A DNA stretch of 64,000 nt, from the NCBI RefSeq assembly GCF_037076465.1, contig NZ_AP028908.1, positions 744,001 through 808,000 on the forward strand, given 5' to 3'. Of this stretch, positions 51,283 through 59,846 are shown piece after piece (position 1 is the stretch's first letter; every line of letters starts with the position of its first letter). A program made the position numbers and the translations under genes. This stretch comes from Pectobacterium araliae. Its GTDB lineage: Bacteria; Pseudomonadota; Gammaproteobacteria; Enterobacterales; Enterobacteriaceae. The notes under the pieces were generated by a model. The model searched no databases. It saw only the letters and a program-made list of their open reading frames with translations, and was not told the origin of the DNA.

Positions 51283-52482
51283 ATGAGTGAAATTACCCCT
51301 AACGATGGTGAAGAACTGTCGCTGCCGCTGGTCGCGTTCGCCAATGACGTACGTGATGTAGCCGATATCAGCGATCTCTTCACGCGCCTGAAACAACCGG
51401 ATGTTCCGGTAATGCCCGGCGGTATCGCCGCTGCTCGGCAGTGGTGTGAGTTGAATGTACCGCCACACATTTTACTGGTGGATCTGGAAGAGACGCACTG
51501 GCCGCTTCCGGCACTGGAAGAGTTGCTGAGCGTCTGCGGCCCTACCAGCCAGGTGATTGCGACGGGCAAAGAGCAGGATGTTGGCTTGTATCGCGCACTG
51601 CTCCAGGCGGGCGTGGTGGATTATCTGGTGAAGCCATTCACGCTGGATCTGCTGGCGGCAACGCTGGCGAAGTGCGAAGGCCAGCAGGCCGGGCCGGAAT
51701 ATGCCCGTACTGGCAGGACGATTGCGGTCGTCAGCGCCAGCGGCGGAAGCGGCGGAAGTACGGTAGCGATGGGGCTGAGCCGTCTGCTGTCCGGTGAGCG
51801 TCATTTACCCGTGGCACTGGTGGATTTTGACCGCCGCAACGGTGACCAACTGCTGTTGCAGGGGCAAACCGATGATGCGGGGCTGGCTGCGGTATTGGGG
51901 ACGCAGGAACTGGATACCCGACTGCTTCAGCGTGCCATGCTGCGTGTCGATACGCGCTTGCACCTGCTGGCACAGAAGCCGGAATTGGGTGAACTGAGCC
52001 CGGTTGACGTAGATAACGTACTGAATCTCGGCGGGGCGCTGTGCCGCATGTTCAATCAGGTCATTTGGGATCTGCCCAGCAGTTACCCGGATGGGGCGCT
52101 GGATGTGCTGACCTATGCAGATTTGCGCATCATCGTGACGGAATTGACGCTTCAGGATGCGCGTAATGTACGGCGCGTACTGAATGAGATCGGTGATGAA
52201 AGCGAAGGGCAGCGTTTGCTGTTGGTACATAACCAGAGCCGCTTTGCCACGACTGCGCCGCTCAGTCGCGATCAGTTCGAACAATTTGTTGGCCGGAAGA
52301 TTGATGTCGTGCTGCCTAATGCCGGTCATGCGCTGGCGCAGAGCCTCGCTCTCGGCGCATTAAATTTCGCCGCCGCGCCTGCTTTCCAGCAAGGATTACG
52401 CCAACTGGTCGATTTAGCCTGCGGTGTACGCACCAGACAGGCGGAAAAACGCTGGTTCTCGCGGTGGTTAAAGCGAGCCTGA
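51283..52482 (+). CDS. tadZ: TadZ/CpaE pilus localisation ATPase-like protein
   Basis: This is a 399-residue MinD/ParA-superfamily protein that positions the Tad machine at the pole. An atypical receiver-like N-terminal domain (residues 1-130) is followed by a deviant P-loop SASGGSGGSTVAMGLSRLL, in which the Walker Lys is absent, as in other TadZ proteins. ALVDFDRRNGDQLLLQG is the Walker A'/B region. Confidence 0.9.
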   Translation: MSEITPNDGEELSLPLVAFANDVRDVADISDLFTRLKQPDVPVMPGGIAAARQWCELNVPPHILLVDLEETHWPLPALEELLSVCGPTSQVIATGKEQDVGLYRALLQAGVVDYLVKPFTLDLLAATLAKCEGQQAGPEYARTGRTIAVVSASGGSGGSTVAMGLSRLLSGERHLPVALVDFDRRNGDQLLLQGQTDDAGLAAVLGTQELDTRLLQRAMLRVDTRLHLLAQKPELGELSPVDVDNVLNLGGALCRMFNQVIWDLPSSYPDGALDVLTYADLRIIVTELTLQDARNVRRVLNEIGDESEGQRLLLVHNQSRFATTAPLSRDQFEQFVGRKIDVVLPNAGHALAQSLALGALNFAAAPAFQQGLRQLVDLACGVRTRQAEKRWFSRWLKRA

Positions 52483-52559
52483 TGATGTTCAGCGGTCGGT
52501 GTTTCCCACAGGGTTAACCGACTATTTTAGGGTTACGGACTGCCTTTGGGTTCAGGATT

Positions 52560-53966
52560 ATGTTGATTCGCAAGAATAACCTGCAAAAAAGTGAAGCAGG
52601 AAAAAGCACGCCTCAGCCAGCGCCTGCTGCCAATGTGGCAGAACTGAAAACGCGTCCCGCTGCGGATAACCGCACGCAGCCAGCGGCGAATACGTCTTCA
52701 GGATCTGCTGCGCCAGCAGCCCGCCAGACGGACAACCGGACGAGCCAGCGCCGTATTATCCGCGCACAGCTTTACGATCAAATCGACGCCGGTAAAGCGG
52801 CGGTGATGGGGCGTGACAAGCTGCTGGTACAGATCGAAACGGTAATCCGCCGTATCTGTGATGAGCAGCGCTTGCAGCTTTCTCGACAGGAAGAGGAAGC
52901 CATCGCCACCGAAATGCTGGATGAGATGACGGGGATCGGGCCGATCCAGCCGTTGCTGGCAGATGACACGGTCAACGATATTCTGGTTAACGGTGCTGGT
53001 CAGGTGTTTGTCGAGCGCTTTGGCAAGCTGGAGCTGTCGCCGATTACCTTCATCGATGAAGAACATGTGTTTAACACCGCGCAGCGTATTGCCGCCGCAG
53101 TAGGGCGGCGTATTGATGAAGCCAGTCCAATGGTGGATGCGCGTCTGCCTGACGGCAGCCGCGTTAACGTCATCACCTATCCGTTGGCGATCGACGGCAC
53201 CACGATCTCGATCCGTAAGTTCATGCGCCGCAACCTGTCGCTGGAAATGCTGGCGGAGCGCCGCTGTATGTCCTATGCGATGGCGGATGTGCTGAACAAA
53301 GCCATGCAGGCACGCGTTAACGTGATCGTCTCTGGTGGTACGGGGGCGGGTAAAACCACCCTGCTGAACGCGCTGTCGCAGAAAATCGGCAGTACCGATC
53401 GCATCATCACCATTGAAGATGCCGCCGAACTGCAATTGCAGCAAGAACATGTCGTGCGACTGGAAACCCGCCCTGTCAGCGCCGAAGGTACGGGGCGCAT
53501 CGATCAGCGTGATCTCATGCGTAACGCGCTGCGTATGCGCCCAGACCGTATCATTTTGGGTGAGGTGCGCGGTGGCGAGAGCTTTGACATGTTGCAGGCG
53601 ATGAACACCGGCCACGACGGTTCACTGTGTACGGTGCACGCCAATACCTCGCGTGATGCGATACAGCGTCTGGAAAACATGGTGATGATGGCGAACATGC
53701 AGCTGCCGCTGATGGCGATCCGTCGGCAGATCGCCAGCGCCGTTCACCTGATCGTGCAAATCGAGCGTATGCGTGATGGCATGCGCCGTGTCGTGTCCAT
53801 TACCGAAGTATGTGGCATGGAGAATGAAGTGATCCAGCTTCAGGATCTGTTCAGCTTCAATATTCAGGGGATGGATGGACAGGGTCTGTTGACGGGTGAA
53901 TATGTTCAGCACATACAGCGCCCGCAGTTCTACAGCGATAAAGCGCATTTGTTTGATGCGCAGTGA
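52560..53966 (+). CDS. tadA: Tad secretion ATPase TadA/CpaF
   Basis: This is the hexameric motor ATPase of the Flp pilus (468 residues), from the VirB11/PilT superfamily. It has Walker A GGTGAGKTTLLNALS, the Asp box DRIITIEDAAELQLQ, Walker B RPDRIILGEVRGGESFDM and the His box GHDGSLCTVHANTSRDA. The first 70 residues are low-complexity Ala/Pro/Asn-rich. Confidence 0.95.
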   Translation: MLIRKNNLQKSEAGKSTPQPAPAANVAELKTRPAADNRTQPAANTSSGSAAPAARQTDNRTSQRRIIRAQLYDQIDAGKAAVMGRDKLLVQIETVIRRICDEQRLQLSRQEEEAIATEMLDEMTGIGPIQPLLADDTVNDILVNGAGQVFVERFGKLELSPITFIDEEHVFNTAQRIAAAVGRRIDEASPMVDARLPDGSRVNVITYPLAIDGTTISIRKFMRRNLSLEMLAERRCMSYAMADVLNKAMQARVNVIVSGGTGAGKTTLLNALSQKIGSTDRIITIEDAAELQLQQEHVVRLETRPVSAEGTGRIDQRDLMRNALRMRPDRIILGEVRGGESFDMLQAMNTGHDGSLCTVHANTSRDAIQRLENMVMMANMQLPLMAIRRQIASAVHLIVQIERMRDGMRRVVSITEVCGMENEVIQLQDLFSFNIQGMDGQGLLTGEYVQHIQRPQFYSDKAHLFDAQ

Positions 53967-53984
53967 TGGGCTGAGGAGACGCCG

Positions 53985-54965
53985 ATGAGTGATTTACGCC
54001 TGAATCTGATTACGCTGCTGGTGTTTTGCAGCGTGCTGATGCTGCTTTTGGTGGTCAACGCCTGGAGAAAATCACGTCAGCAACGCATGCAGCGTGAACA
54101 ACGCTGGCAACAGGTTTTGAATGAGGTTAGCCCATCGGTAGCCGCTGTGGCGTCTGATTCCATTCTACGTGACGAGATTAAAACGCCGCTGATGGGCATT
54201 CCTGTTGTCGGACGCTGGTTGGCGATCCTCTGGGCGCAGATGGCGTTTATTGGCTGGAAAAAGAACCTGCTTCAGCGTTCCCTTGCGCTGGCGGCAGCCA
54301 GCCTGATACTCGGCATGATTCTGGGGCAACGGACTCTGCTGCCACTGACGATGGGGCTGATATTTACACTGCTGCTGTTTGTCAGTATCGGTATGTTGAT
54401 GTTCCGATCAACTTTGCAAAAGCACCTGAAAGCACTGCGTGAGAGCCTGCCTGAAGCGATTGATGCGATTACACGTAGCTGCCGTGCAGGTGTACCCGTC
54501 GCGAATACTTTCTCGATTGTCGCCGAGCACTTAACCGGGCCGCTGGCGAATGAATTCAAGACGATCGACCACTGGCTGCGGCTCGGTATCCCGCTGCGTC
54601 AGGTGATTCAGGCCTCGGCGACGCGAGTGCCGATGGCCGAGTACCGTTTCTTCGTGGTGATTCTGATCATCAATCAGGAGGCGGGTGGACGACTAGGAGA
54701 AACGCTGGAGCGTTTGTCCGCTACGTTGCGCGACCGTCGGGAACTGCAATTGAAAGTGCAATCCAAGACGTCTGAAGCGCGCGCGTCCGCCAAGATTGTC
54801 GCCGCACTGTTCCCCGGCTGTCTGGCCTATCTGTATATGAAATCGCCAGAGGATTTCAGCTTTTTGTTCTCCGATCCGGTGGGAACGACGGTACTGATTT
54901 ACGCCTTATGCAGCGTTTCAATCGGCATGCTGGTGACACACGTTATGGTTAAACGGATAGGGTAA
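53985..54965 (+). CDS. tadB: Tad inner-membrane platform protein TadB
   Basis: This is a GspF-family platform protein of 326 residues. An N-terminal membrane helix, the cytosolic T2SSF domain (LRESLPEAIDAITRSCRAGV, INQEAGGRLGETLERLSATL) and C-terminal helices are visible. It pairs with TadC and interacts with TadA. GAGGAG precedes the ATG. Confidence 0.93.
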   Translation: MSDLRLNLITLLVFCSVLMLLLVVNAWRKSRQQRMQREQRWQQVLNEVSPSVAAVASDSILRDEIKTPLMGIPVVGRWLAILWAQMAFIGWKKNLLQRSLALAAASLILGMILGQRTLLPLTMGLIFTLLLFVSIGMLMFRSTLQKHLKALRESLPEAIDAITRSCRAGVPVANTFSIVAEHLTGPLANEFKTIDHWLRLGIPLRQVIQASATRVPMAEYRFFVVILIINQEAGGRLGETLERLSATLRDRRELQLKVQSKTSEARASAKIVAALFPGCLAYLYMKSPEDFSFLFSDPVGTTVLIYALCSVSIGMLVTHVMVKRIG

Positions 54966-54979
54966 AGGGAGAGCCATTC

Positions 54980-55939
54980 ATGACTGTTTTTGACGATCCC
55001 TTACTGCTGCTGGCGCTCGTGCTGATGGTGGCGGGTATTTATCTGGCCCGTATGCAGCATAAAACACAGCAATACAAGCAGTTGGAAATTCGCATGCGCG
55101 GGCACCTGCCCACGGCTTCTATAGAGGCGATCTCTCAGGAAAATATCCTGAGAGGTCAGGGAACAACCCTCTCTCCCTTGCTGGAAAAGCTATTGCAGCC
55201 CCTTGCCACACAGGGGGAACGTCTGTCGGGATCGGAACGCGATCGTCGTAACCTGCGCCGCCTGCTGGATCTGGCAGGTCTCCGCCGTAACGAAGCGGTG
55301 GGCTGGTTGGTCATGGGGAAATTTGCTTCTGGGGCGCTACTTGCTATCGCGCTGGTGTGGGGATGGCTGCCACCAGCCGACCGTGCTGGCCTGACGGGGA
55401 TCGCCGCAGGGCTAATTGGTTTCTTTGTCAGCTCTATGGTGCCGGAGTGGTGGCTGAAGTGGCGTGCGGCAAGTCGGGGTGAAAAGCTGGCGCGTGCGGT
55501 GCCGGATGCGCTGGATCTGATGGTGGTCTGCGCCGAAGCAGGTTTGCCTATCGGACGCGTACTACAGGTGGTGTCAAAAGAGTTGGGGCTGTCGTCACCG
55601 GAAATGGCGGATGAACTGCACTACACCGCGGCCGAATTACAGATCCTGTCGGATCGCACGCTGGCGATGAAGCATTTGGCAGAGCGTACTCGCGTCAGCG
55701 AGATCGAAAGTATGGTTGCGACACTGATTCAGGCGGAGCGCTACGGTACGCCGCTGTCTCAAGCGCTGCGTACCATAGCGGATGAAAGCCGCAAGACGCT
55801 GATTTTAGTGCTGGAAGAGAAAGCGGGCAAATTGCCTGCGCAGTTGAGCGTGCCGTTGATGGCGCTGATCCTACCGCCGATTATCGCCATTATGGCATCG
55901 CCTGCACTGGTGCGAGTGGTCCGCCTGCTGGCGCAGTAG
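54980..55939 (+). CDS. tadC: Tad inner-membrane platform protein TadC
   Basis: This is the second GspF-like platform protein (319 residues). The T2SSF block reads VPDALDLMVVCAEAGLPIGR and IQAERYGTPLSQALRTIADE, followed by KAGKLPAQLSVPLMALILPP and terminal helices. It starts 14 bases after tadB. Confidence 0.93.
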   Translation: MTVFDDPLLLLALVLMVAGIYLARMQHKTQQYKQLEIRMRGHLPTASIEAISQENILRGQGTTLSPLLEKLLQPLATQGERLSGSERDRRNLRRLLDLAGLRRNEAVGWLVMGKFASGALLAIALVWGWLPPADRAGLTGIAAGLIGFFVSSMVPEWWLKWRAASRGEKLARAVPDALDLMVVCAEAGLPIGRVLQVVSKELGLSSPEMADELHYTAAELQILSDRTLAMKHLAERTRVSEIESMVATLIQAERYGTPLSQALRTIADESRKTLILVLEEKAGKLPAQLSVPLMALILPPIIAIMASPALVRVVRLLAQ

Positions 55940-56028
55940 TTTTGATTGCCAAGGTATGGTTTTTAAAAACATCGATTTCCAATATGTGCCGGAAATCACC
56001 AGTATTACAACCGATGGAGTTAGCGAAA

Positions 56029-56880
56029 ATGGTCGATCTGGTAGCAAAACTTAAGCGCGGCGCGCCCATGTTGGCACTGCTCATCGTCAGTACCGTGCTG
56101 GTGGGATGCGGCAGCTCGATGGCGATTAAAGGCAGTAAGGATGAGGGTCTGCGTCTGGCACGTCTGCTGCGCGATCAGGGACGTGTTGAAGCGGCGACGG
56201 AAGTGTATGCGCGTCTTGATAGCCGTGATGCGCTGAAAGGCGCAGAGATGCTGGAATATGCCAGCGTGGCTGCGCTGGTGCGCTCGCCACAACAAACGCT
56301 AGAACTGTACGGACGCGCACGTCAGGCATTAGGTGGTGATACCAATAAAATGACGCCGGAAGAAGCGCTTGCCGTGTGTCTGGGCATGGGACGTACGCAG
56401 CTAGCATTAGGACGTAATGCCATGGCACAAACTGACTTTACCTGTGCACTGAAAGCACAACCAAACGACGCTGGCGCACTCAATGGTATGGGCGTGGTAA
56501 TGGATGCTTCAGGCAAGCACGCCGAGGCACGCCAGCTGTTTGAAAAAGCGCTACAGGTGAACCCGGCAGATGTCGCGGCACTCAACAATCTGGCGCTCTC
56601 CTGGCTGGCGAGTGGCAACGCAGACAAAGCGATTTCTCTGCTGCGCTCGGTGGATGAGAGTAACGCAACCGGCCGACTGAATCTGGCGCTGGCCTACCTT
56701 TCTGGCGGCAGAGACACTGACGCACGTGCGGCGCTGGCGACCATTGCCCAGCCACAGCGTATTGATGGCCTGATCGATGAGCTGAATCAGCGTTTACAGC
56801 AGATGCAACAGGATAAATCTCGTGGCGAAGCGCTGTTGTTATCCAGTCGCCAACGTCTGCAATTGAGTTCGCCTGAGTAA
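56029..56880 (+). CDS. tadD: TadD, TPR lipoprotein
   Basis: This is a 283-residue tetratricopeptide lipoprotein (lipobox VLVGC near residue 25) needed for Tad assembly. TPR units are seen in RLARLLRDQGRVEAATEVYA, DAGALNGMGVVMDASGKHAE and DVAALNNLALSWLASGNADK. ATG 56029 is favoured because GGAG lies nine bases upstream; 56014 is an alternative. Its stop overlaps the tadE start. Confidence 0.88.
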   Translation: MVDLVAKLKRGAPMLALLIVSTVLVGCGSSMAIKGSKDEGLRLARLLRDQGRVEAATEVYARLDSRDALKGAEMLEYASVAALVRSPQQTLELYGRARQALGGDTNKMTPEEALAVCLGMGRTQLALGRNAMAQTDFTCALKAQPNDAGALNGMGVVMDASGKHAEARQLFEKALQVNPADVAALNNLALSWLASGNADKAISLLRSVDESNATGRLNLALAYLSGGRDTDARAALATIAQPQRIDGLIDELNQRLQQMQQDKSRGEALLLSSRQRLQLSSPE

Positions 56881-57428
56881 TGGCGTGGTTTCGCAATCCC
56901 GGCTCGTGGCGTGATGAGGGCATCGTGCCGCGTCATGACCGCAACTGGCGTAGCACCTGCGGCGTCATCGCGACGGAAGTGGCGTTTCTGGTGCCCGTCG
57001 TGCTGGTTGGCGTGATGATGCTGTTTGAACTGGCGCGTATCGGGCTGGTGATCGCCATCGGCAGCGCCGCGCTGGATAAGGCCGTACAGACTTTTCGTCT
57101 TGATAACCTGGTATCGGACAGTGCGGAACAGATGGGAACCCGACTGAAGGCTCGCATGATTGAGGCGGGTTACGGCTACCTCAAGGAAGACGATTTAACC
57201 GTTAGCGTGTTGCACTTCGACAATCTGACTCAGCTTGGCGGGTTAACCAACGGAAATAGCAGTCAGGACGATCCCGATAGCGAGGCAACCACAACGCTGC
57301 CTGTGTGGTCCGTGACAGTACAGATCAAAAAGGCGTTTATTACGCCGTTGCCGGAAGTGTTAACGCTGGGTGACACCTTCCGTTACCAGTACAAACATGT
57401 GTTTGGGACGGAACTGCGTAATGACTGA
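56880..57428 (+). CDS. tadE: Pseudopilin TadE
   Basis: This is a minor pseudopilin of 182 residues. The processing site lies between Gly and Val in STCG-VIATEVAFLVPVVLVG, with Glu at +5, followed by the hydrophobic pilin helix. The TAATG overlap with tadD and a short overlap with tadF show tight coupling. Confidence 0.9.
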   Translation: MAWFRNPGSWRDEGIVPRHDRNWRSTCGVIATEVAFLVPVVLVGVMMLFELARIGLVIAIGSAALDKAVQTFRLDNLVSDSAEQMGTRLKARMIEAGYGYLKEDDLTVSVLHFDNLTQLGGLTNGNSSQDDPDSEATTTLPVWSVTVQIKKAFITPLPEVLTLGDTFRYQYKHVFGTELRND

Positions 57429-58059
57429 TCGTTTGTTGAAAAATAATCGATTGTTGAAAAAGAATCGTTTTCTGAGCGGGATACGCCGCTTCTGGTTTTC
57501 TCACCGAGCCTCCATTGCGGTAGAAACGGCGCTGGCGTTTCCGATTGTATTGGCGATTGGCTCGCTGTGTGCGGATATCTATACCGTTGGGCTGGAGCGG
57601 ACGCGAATGGAACAGCGCGTGGGTGCCATTGCATCAATATTAGCGATGCAGCAGAAGCTGGATGAAAAAGGCTTACAGGGACTGCTTGATACGGTGCTGC
57701 CAACGGAAGGCGTTGGGAATTACCAACTGTTGATCAGCAACGTGCGCCAGACCGGCGAGCTGTATTGGCAATTGAGCCGAGGGACGGCGGCGGCACTCTG
57801 TGCCGAAAGCGAGACGCTGCCCGGTGAAGACTATACGCCTGAATTGCCGGAAAGAGACCGGGAAGAAGGCAGTAAGAATACCTCGATGATGGTGGTCGAA
57901 ATCTGTCGTGAGGGGAAAGATGTCGGGTTGTTGGGAGGCCTGTCGCTGGGCGGCATGTTACATGCTTCATCCATCAACCGGGTGGCGATTGGCGTGGTGA
58001 CGCTGGATGAGACACTCAGAAAAGAAGCCGGGCTAGAAGAGGACGAACGGAATCCGTAA
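57421..58059 (+). CDS. tadF: Pseudopilin TadF
   Basis: This is a minor pseudopilin-like protein of 212 residues. The basic N-terminus contains a tandem repeat RLLKNN RLLKKN RFLSG (18-bp units). The processing region is HRASIAVETALAFPIVLAIG. The remainder is a globular periplasmic domain (NYQLLISNVRQTGELYWQLS). ATG 57421 overlaps the tadE stop. Confidence 0.88.
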   Translation: MTDRLLKNNRLLKKNRFLSGIRRFWFSHRASIAVETALAFPIVLAIGSLCADIYTVGLERTRMEQRVGAIASILAMQQKLDEKGLQGLLDTVLPTEGVGNYQLLISNVRQTGELYWQLSRGTAAALCAESETLPGEDYTPELPERDREEGSKNTSMMVVEICREGKDVGLLGGLSLGGMLHASSINRVAIGVVTLDETLRKEAGLEEDERNP

Positions 58060-58168
58060 TCCCAAGCCGGAATAATAAATTTATCACGATGAGCCATGTC
58101 GTTTTTATTTTCCCGTTTTATGGGCGGGACGAGTACGCGCTGAATCCAGGTACACAGGATAGGAATTG

Positions 58169-59788
58169 ATGAAAAAAACCTTACAGAACAGAAGAGCAAA
58201 AAAAGACGATACCGGAATCATTCTGTTCTGGCGTCAGCGCCTGTCTGCCTTTATTCATCAGGAAAAAGGGGCGGGTACAGGGTTTTATGTGCTAGGCGCT
58301 ATGGCGCTGTTGGTGACGGCGGCTTTCATTGTGGATACCTCAACGTCAACGGGTGATGCGACGCAGATCAAGCGTGCGACGGATGCCGCTGCGTTGGCCG
58401 TCGGGCATCAGGCGACCATTAATGGCGAAGAATACAGTCAGGAAGAGACCAATAAGCTGGCGTATGACTACGTCAAAAACAATCTGGGAATGAATAAGGC
58501 GCTAAGTGAAAAACTGGTGGCGGGCGACGTGTCCGTCATTGAAGGGCGCAATAGCGCTACACGTAAAACCTATACCGTGACTGTAGCTTTTGAAACCAAG
58601 CCCAGCTTGCTGAGTCTGGGGGCGAGGGCGCAGGAAGTGTACTCGACCTCCGAAGTCATCAACCGCCCGACCGAAATTGCCTTTGTGATGCCGGTGACGG
58701 GGGATATGAGTGAGGGGGATATTCGCTCGCTGAAAAGTGTTAGCCGCAGCTTCGTTGAACGCATGCTGAGCAGCGCGGACGGTAAACGCGACAATTTGTG
58801 GCTATCGCTGGTGCCGTACAGCCAGGCGGTTAGCGTATACGATGCAGAAGATGCCAATCGCATTCGCCGCTGGTCTACACCGACGGCGCTGAATCCCCCA
58901 GAGCTGCGTTCGCTCTTTGCCAGCGGTGTGGTGAGTAGTCTGGCGGATCGCCGTTTCCCGGATCGTCGGGCTAACCTGCTGTGCATGTATCGCGGGTTGG
59001 GACGGGAAGAAAACTTCTTCTGGGATGAACCCCCTGTCGGCCAGTTCAAGATTTATTATCGCCACGATTTGCCGCAAAACGGCAGCCCTGGCGCACCGCC
59101 CATCTCCTGGCGTGGCCCCAATCCTGATTTTGACGATACCGATGCGGTGGATACCCGTTGGATCGTGGCAGATAAAGGATGCCCGAATGCCGCACTGCTG
59201 CCGCTGACTAACGAAGAAAGCAAGCTGAATCAGCGTATCGAACAGTTTTCTGCCCGTTTTAATACCAACTATGCCATCGCTATGGGATGGGCGGGAGCCG
59301 CGCTGTCACCAAGCATGCGCGGTTCAGACGGCTGGGGCGATGCCAAGCTGCCGCTGGATTTCAATCTGGACGGCAACGGTGACGGGCAAAAGGTGATCGT
59401 GATGATGGCAAACACGATTGGTAACTGGTTTGACACCGACAGCTACAACTTCAATCGCAATCAATTTTCTGGCAACAGCGGATCGGATGTCGCTGGCGAA
59501 TTCGCACGACAGCGCTTTCGCGATCTGTGTTCCAGCTTCCGCGCGCGCAACATCAAATTCTACTTTATCGGCATTCGCCCCGGCGATCCGGAAGACTTTG
59601 GCCGCAACCTGTTCGACAAAGAAGCGACGCCGGGTTTGCTGGTCTGTACCGAGGGCGAAAAGCGCATGAGCTTTATCGATGGTGCAGGCTTTGGCGCAGA
59701 GGGCGTTGAGGATCAATTGATTCAACGGTTGGATCGTATCGCCGGCCAGATAGAAACCGAGGGCGGCTATGTTCGGCTGGTTGAATGA
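58169..59788 (+). CDS. tadG: TadG, pilus-associated VWA-like protein
   Basis: This 539-residue protein has a TadE/G-like N-terminus (VLGAMALLVTAAFIVDTSTS, DATQIKRATDAAALAVGHQA) and a VWA-like body. The site where a MIDAS DxSxS is expected reads FVMPVTGDMSEGDIRSLKSV, so the metal site looks degenerate. The C-terminal part includes KVIVMMANTIGNWFDTDSYN and RARNIKFYFIGIRPG. It has its own leader (ATG 58169 after AGGA) about 110 bp from tadF. It probably anchors or caps the pilus. Confidence 0.88.
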   Translation: MKKTLQNRRAKKDDTGIILFWRQRLSAFIHQEKGAGTGFYVLGAMALLVTAAFIVDTSTSTGDATQIKRATDAAALAVGHQATINGEEYSQEETNKLAYDYVKNNLGMNKALSEKLVAGDVSVIEGRNSATRKTYTVTVAFETKPSLLSLGARAQEVYSTSEVINRPTEIAFVMPVTGDMSEGDIRSLKSVSRSFVERMLSSADGKRDNLWLSLVPYSQAVSVYDAEDANRIRRWSTPTALNPPELRSLFASGVVSSLADRRFPDRRANLLCMYRGLGREENFFWDEPPVGQFKIYYRHDLPQNGSPGAPPISWRGPNPDFDDTDAVDTRWIVADKGCPNAALLPLTNEESKLNQRIEQFSARFNTNYAIAMGWAGAALSPSMRGSDGWGDAKLPLDFNLDGNGDGQKVIVMMANTIGNWFDTDSYNFNRNQFSGNSGSDVAGEFARQRFRDLCSSFRARNIKFYFIGIRPGDPEDFGRNLFDKEATPGLLVCTEGEKRMSFIDGAGFGAEGVEDQLIQRLDRIAGQIETEGGYVRLVE

Positions 59789-59846
59789 CCGCTAAATGTA
59801 GCCAGGAATGACGCGATTTGCCCCTTTCATTACAGGACATGACACG

